Shown piece after piece: positions 35,101 through 40,017 of a DNA stretch of 40,017 bases (within the stretch, counting starts at the first letter, position 1; each line of letters opens with the position of its first letter). The stretch is from positions 17,803 to 57,819 of the forward strand of contig CAJJDP010000127.1 of the NCBI GenBank assembly GCA_905182995.1, written 5' to 3'. Source of the DNA: Paramecium octaurelia. Taxonomy: Eukaryota; Ciliophora; Oligohymenophorea; Peniculida; Parameciidae. A program made the translations under genes and the position numbers. The notes under the pieces are model-generated. The model was not told where the DNA came from, searched no databases, and saw only the letters and a list, made by a program, of their open reading frames with translations.

Positions 35101-38100
35101 CTGCGCTTTAAATGATGATATGATGCAAGCATTATCCAAATAACTTATGGCGATAAAGGAAGAACAGAAATTATATAATAGGGTCTTTCTCCTTAGAGAT
35201 CTGAATTTAAATAATAATAATCAAATTTCGGTGAACTCGTGGCAATAACTCTGGGATGTTATATTGAACGAAAGCAAATTAGAAAAAAAGGAAGAAGCGA
35301 ATATGGAACAATCAATAACTGTAGTTAACCCATCATTATTATTAAGTACTTTTGAAAAGGAAAAAGAAAATATTATAAATGAGACTTAAAAGCTAATTGA
35401 AACCTCATAATTATTTTTAAAAGAAAAAGTACTATATAATTATAAGAAATTCACTCCTAAATTCCCCAAACAAATAACAAGTTTAGTCATCAAAATGGAT
35501 TTCAAAAATCTCAATGATAATGAATTAAAATAATAATATTATCGATTGATTGTTGGCTTTATAATTCATCCTGAAAGTGAATTAAAAACCTTAGAATTAG
35601 AATCCCTAAATATGATTGTCTTCATTAAGGCCTGCATGGAAGCATTTGAATTCTCTAAATATTATCTAGAATCAGCATTAAAATAATCTAAACATGATCA
35701 TAAAAGTTAAATAAAATCTATAAAGATTAAATCATTAACAGCAAATGATGCCGAAAGTACTGAGAAATTCATTTAAATATTTCTTTGTTCTACCCATATA
35801 GAATTAAGCAAATTATCTATATTTGGTTGTACTTAGCCTATTTTACATTTAATTCTAAAGAACATTGACAGAAAAGAGGTTTATCAATTAGAGGAATTAT
35901 CTCTTCCAGATCTTGAAGAAACTTTAGACTTAGATGATACAATAAATTATTGTTAATGGTTAGTATTTGGTTAAAGAATGCCTATAAAAAATCTAAGTAG
36001 TTGTCCAAATTTAGCAGATATGAATTCAGAATAATTTGATCAATTCAATCTTTCAAAAGTCAAAGTAGAGTCTATCAATTTAAAATATAAATAAGATACT
36101 TCTAGCAATATTAAATAATATAGTCTTCTTTTAGCTAAATTAATTTTAAGTGGACTGTAAGAAATAACTATTGATAAGTCTGATACCACTTCAATTATTG
36201 TTGAAACCTTAAATAAAGTCCAAAATTTTGATAATTTGATGCTCAAAAAATTAATTTTTAAAGGAGATCTTAAACTTAATAAAAACTTATTTGAAAAAAT
36301 TTCTAAATTATTTGAGAAATTAGAACTCTTCTAGGTATAAAAATTACTATTAGAAAATGAGTTTGAAATTTATGACATATGCTAGCTAATGGATGTGCAT
36401 CAAACTAAAAATCTTAAATTTGAAATTAAATCAGTAACATGCAACAACCCAAGTGAATTTTACAAGAAATTCCTTTTCAACCCTAATGTTGGCATTACAG
36501 AAATCATTCTAAAAGATCCTTAACTGTTGGAAAATAAATTTGATATCTATGAATTAGGGTAAAAAATACGATATTTCAATTTAAACATGGGTTTATTATA
36601 TAATTCGAGCACCTAGCTAAATATCAATGCTCTTTAGGTTATCAGTAAAATGCTAATCTATAATGAATCAAGTAATTTAGAAGAGTTAGTATTACATTAG
36701 TGCCATTTCAAACTAGCAGGAATAGATGCATTATGCAAGTATTCTAATAATTTAAGAGAGAAGATCAAAAGTGAAGGGAGAGAAAAATCTGCAACATTGA
36801 AACTAAAAAGAGTTACCCTCTATTATTCATTGTATATTGGAGATGATGGTGTTCAAAAATATGTTAATGATCTACTGTATTTTGAATATATCAATATAGA
36901 GAGATTTGAAGTTTTAGTGACAAATTGGAATGATGCAATGACAAATAGCCTATGTTTGGCAGCATAAAATTGGTTTTAATTCTAGAAGGATAAGTAAAGA
37001 TAATATTCAACAAAATACCCTATAAAATATGTAGACATTGGAAGAAATGAATTTATTGAGGAACAAGAAACCTGGTCAAATTTTTTAAAGACTTTTGTCT
37101 TCACTGATAACACTCCTGATTTAGAAACTTTGAATATTCATTTTATGGCATTAAATGATCTAAAAACAAGGTATATCATAGCAGAAGCTCTCTAATTTTT
37201 CTCCAAAAAACCATCAAATTACAAATTTAATGTTAAGAAAATTAATTTTTCTTAAAATAATTCATTGACTCATATCGGATGGTAAAATTTGTTTAAAAAC
37301 TTCTTCTTTCATCCAAAGGTTTACTTGGAAGAATTAAATATGATTAGTACAATGTTAGATAGTCAAATAAAGTTAGATGTCATAGCCCAAGTAATAAGGG
37401 AAAGAGCCCTTGATTCTCCTAATAAAAAAGTGCCTCTTCACACATTCTTATGTTATAATGTTAGTCTAAAAGATTATATAGCTGACTATTTATCTGAATA
37501 ACCTCCAAATTACTAAACTCCTTACGATATCCCTGTTGAAATAGAATATAATAATAGTCTAAATTTTGGATATTTTGATGGAGTCCCAGAGGCATTTGGG
37601 GATATTTTATAAATGTTTTAAAGAATTCTCAAAATAAGGTAGAATATCGTATATTTAAAAGACTGGAAACTCACTAGATCAAAATATTCATCTTATCATT
37701 TAAACATGTGTGATCATTATTTAAATATTCTAAATTAGTATTATACTACAAAAAAGAATGATTTAATTGATATCTACATTAGTTTATAGTCTTTAGATAA
37801 TTTTGCAAATTATTTTGGATACATTACTGAATATCCCGGCTCACCTTACCCATATAATTTATTATTTCAATAAAACTCTTTTAATTATTTTAAAGAGAAA
37901 AGTTGTAATATCTTTAAAATTAAGATTATATAAACAGAATTTGCTGAATTAGAATAAATAAACTAATTTCAAATTTTGAATATATGGAATAATATTAAAC
38001 ATAACAGCACTAGTATTGATTAGATATAAGTTGAATATGATTTAAACGATGACCTTGTAGATGAGATGTTTAGACAAGGCTTCGATGAAAGAGATATAAT

Positions 38101-39764
38101 TTCTCTAATTAGATTGATTCCTCCTTCAAAAATTCGAATCTAGAACTCTCTTAGTATTTAAGCTATAAAAGGAATATACTCTATTCTTTACGACACTTAT
38201 TATTTTAAATATGCAATGATAAGTTATAGTTTTGATAACTTCCTCAATATTGGTATTGGTTACTCACTAAGAGAAATATTTTATAACTATAAGGCTGTTG
38301 GGCCCATTCGCAAATTCTTTAAAATCACATTTTATAAGTTCTTTAACTTTTTTGTTATTCCCACTAAGAGATACATATTTAATGACGAAGTAAAACGATT
38401 AAACGATTATTTATCCTAACAAAAATTCTACTTTTTTGTTATTGTCATTACAAACTTATTATTTTTTGTGATAACTTTAGCTGGACCTTATTTACTGACT
38501 TATAAGTTATTAGATAGAGACGCTTCTTAATTGACAAAAAATTATATCTGTGCTAATGGAACAAGCAAAGAAGCCTCATACTTATATTACGCGTTTGCTG
38601 TCATTACACTTATAACTGAGGCAATTCTATATTATAAAGTGGCTTAAATAGTTCCAAATCATACTTAAAGAATAATTGTTAGTAAAGTAACAAATGAAAA
38701 AGAAGAAAATGAAGAAAATTAATAGTAGCCAGATGGATAAATCCAAGAAAAACATAATAATAAGATACTCCCTGCAAGTGAAGAAGACGCTAGCATGCTT
38801 AAAAAGTAAAAGTAAGCTCAAAATCAAAATCAAAGCCAAAACTATGACATGGGAGGACATAATATTTTGTAAAAAATGGCTACCGCTGTTAATAAGAAGA
38901 TTACTTAATATGCTGGTAAATTTACGACTGCAGTCACTGCATAAGCAGAAGAATTCACTTAATCAAAATGGGGAATCTTATTAAGTTATGGAATAACTTT
39001 ACTATCTTCTTAATTATTCAAATTTGATTTATATAATGATGTTGTCTTCATTCTAAATGCTTACAATTGTGAAGAATTCATCGTATTTATTTTAGCGCTT
39101 ATTACGACTGCATTCTCATAAGGAATTTACATTTTGCAATTCTTTTACCTAATTGGTGTCAGAGTAGTTTAAAACTAAAAAACTGCAAAATTGCTGTCAA
39201 GCAAATTTATTAACGATTTCTATGCTATCAGTTTTCTTGGTAGAAATGCAGCACTTTCAACTCTCCTAGATTCTTCTGCTCCTTTTAATGTTATCATCAT
39301 TCCAAATACAAGAATAGGAAGATATTTTCTCCCCCATCATGCTGGAAAAGCAATGAGCAATTTAGTTAAATCCTATTTCTTTTAATTTTTATGTGAGGAT
39401 TTACCTTAAACTTTATTATAAATGTATTTTGTTGTTAGTTAAGCCATTAGAAGAACAAAAGAGCTTTAGGTGTAAGTTTATATTTCTATTTGTACGGCTA
39501 TCCTGACAGCTTTATTATCGTTTTACAAGTAAATTTTATTAATTATCTCTTAGATTTTTATCAATTAGACCCACAAATTTATTGTAAGAAAATTTTGATG
39601 AATTGTCATCCAAACAATGTGGTGGATATAATTAATAAATATAAAATTGCTTGCAGTAAGAAAATGATCAGATTAAAACTTATATTGATTTATACAACAC
39701 TGCTGATTATGAAGTTGTCAATGTCGAGTAATCATAAGAGGAAAGACAATCGTTATTGAATTGA
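32193..39764 (+). CDS. giant leucine-rich-repeat-like protein with C-terminal membrane segments (2482 residues)
   Basis: ATG at 32193, TGA at 39762-39764, frame closed by introns 32382-32403, 32698-32719, 33420-33445, 33578-33605 (CAG end) and 39529-39553. The paired 26- and 28-nt introns sum to a multiple of three; splicing them swaps a poor frame for ILDLSSVENYNRHDLVEKLL and NIRTLHVQNFDVG. Residues ~1-70 are basic (QKGEKKGQKKAKF). Up to ~2000 lie many degenerate LRR-like strand/turn units, such as LEQLTYLDISNNFLG, HSLKTLKLQNIS, LLEILNLDSCALNDD, LKTLELESLN and NLEELVLHQCHF. Then come membrane segments near 2046-2074, 2097-2118, 2227-2243, 2262-2288 and ~2392-2408. Between the first and second pairs is a Lys/Glu/Gln-rich loop. 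Near 2350-2375 CEDLPQTLLQMYFVV resembles the ED-PQ motif of XK-related membrane proteins, a weak match. Function unknown; membrane-anchored protein-interaction scaffold is inference. Confidence 0.85.
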
Positions 39765-40017
39765 GTTTATTTATAATATAAACTCTACCCAAATATAATA
39801 TTGGCTAGAAGTTTCTTATTGAATTATAAAAACTGTTAATTCTAATCTTAGATTAAGATCTATCTTTGAAATTCGAAGTAAATCAAAAAGTATTTTTGAT
39901 GCATTTTTAATATTACAAGTTGTTGTTTATAAATATTCAAATTATTACTTGTTAAATATTAGGCATCTAATACAAAAATAAAAATACAGTTAATTATATC
40001 ACGAATATATGTTATAT
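39765..40017. other. 3' flank, nothing found
   Basis: 253 bp after the LRR gene stop to the window end. Very AT-rich, no gene, repeat or clear signal. Confidence 0.6.

Noticed and set aside
38694..38984. 96-codon Lys-rich plus-strand ORF and the overlapping minus-strand hydrophobic ORF at 38627-38860
   Set aside because: Both are other-frame shadows of the Lys/Glu/Gln-rich loop of the large LRR-like protein, whose frame runs through without TGA.
1..40017. tRNA genes, rRNA, CRISPR arrays, telomeric repeats, bacterial-type operons or ribosome binding sites
   Set aside because: None seen, and the bacterial features are not expected in ciliate nuclear DNA.

Overview
The window reads as macronuclear DNA of a ciliate, most probably a Paramecium. 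Every gene uses TAA and TAG as glutamine codons and TGA as the only stop. Introns are tiny (21-33 nt), nearly all GTA...TAG, the DNA is very AT-rich, and gene families typical of the genus are present. I rebuilt eight complete spliced or intronless genes by hand, plus the TPR gene near 5 kb. All reading frames close exactly, using 56 introns in total. I cannot fix the species.

Layout: 1-4017 is gene-poor, with a possible decayed gene at 3052-3891. Then come a B-box/coiled-coil/TPR gene (4018-5954, minus) holding six perfect 133-bp exon+intron repeats, a secreted repeat protein (7959-10092, minus), a secreted LCAT-type lipase (11286-13413, minus), a divergent CK1-family kinase (17292-18409, plus), an arrestin-fold protein (18844-20007, minus), a 1081-residue B-box/25-TPR protein with 27 introns (21938-25840, minus), a seven-transmembrane receptor fused to a phosphatidylinositol phosphate kinase (27497-29785, minus), a divergent alpha-tubulin (30116-31462, plus) and a 2482-residue leucine-rich, multi-pass membrane protein (32193-39764, plus).

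Three single-N gaps (15560, 21490, 25983) are each flanked by the same sequence on both sides (2341, 1765 and 1385 bp). These look like contig ends that overlap but were never merged. About 5.5 kb of the window is therefore counted twice, and the partial gene copies at 14950-15559, 15561-15755, 20172-21489, 21491-21773 and 25984-27226 are artefacts, not paralogues.

The genes are independent eukaryotic transcription units, not operons. Loose themes are signalling (receptor-lipid kinase, arrestin, CK1), repeat scaffolds (two TPR proteins, the LRR protein), secretion (lipase, repeat protein) and cytoskeleton (tubulin). The most notable items are the receptor-PIP kinase fusion, whose coding link passes through a 25-nt intron that hides an apparent stop, and the two TPR genes in which each TPR is its own phase-1 exon, one of them recently amplified as an exon+intron unit.
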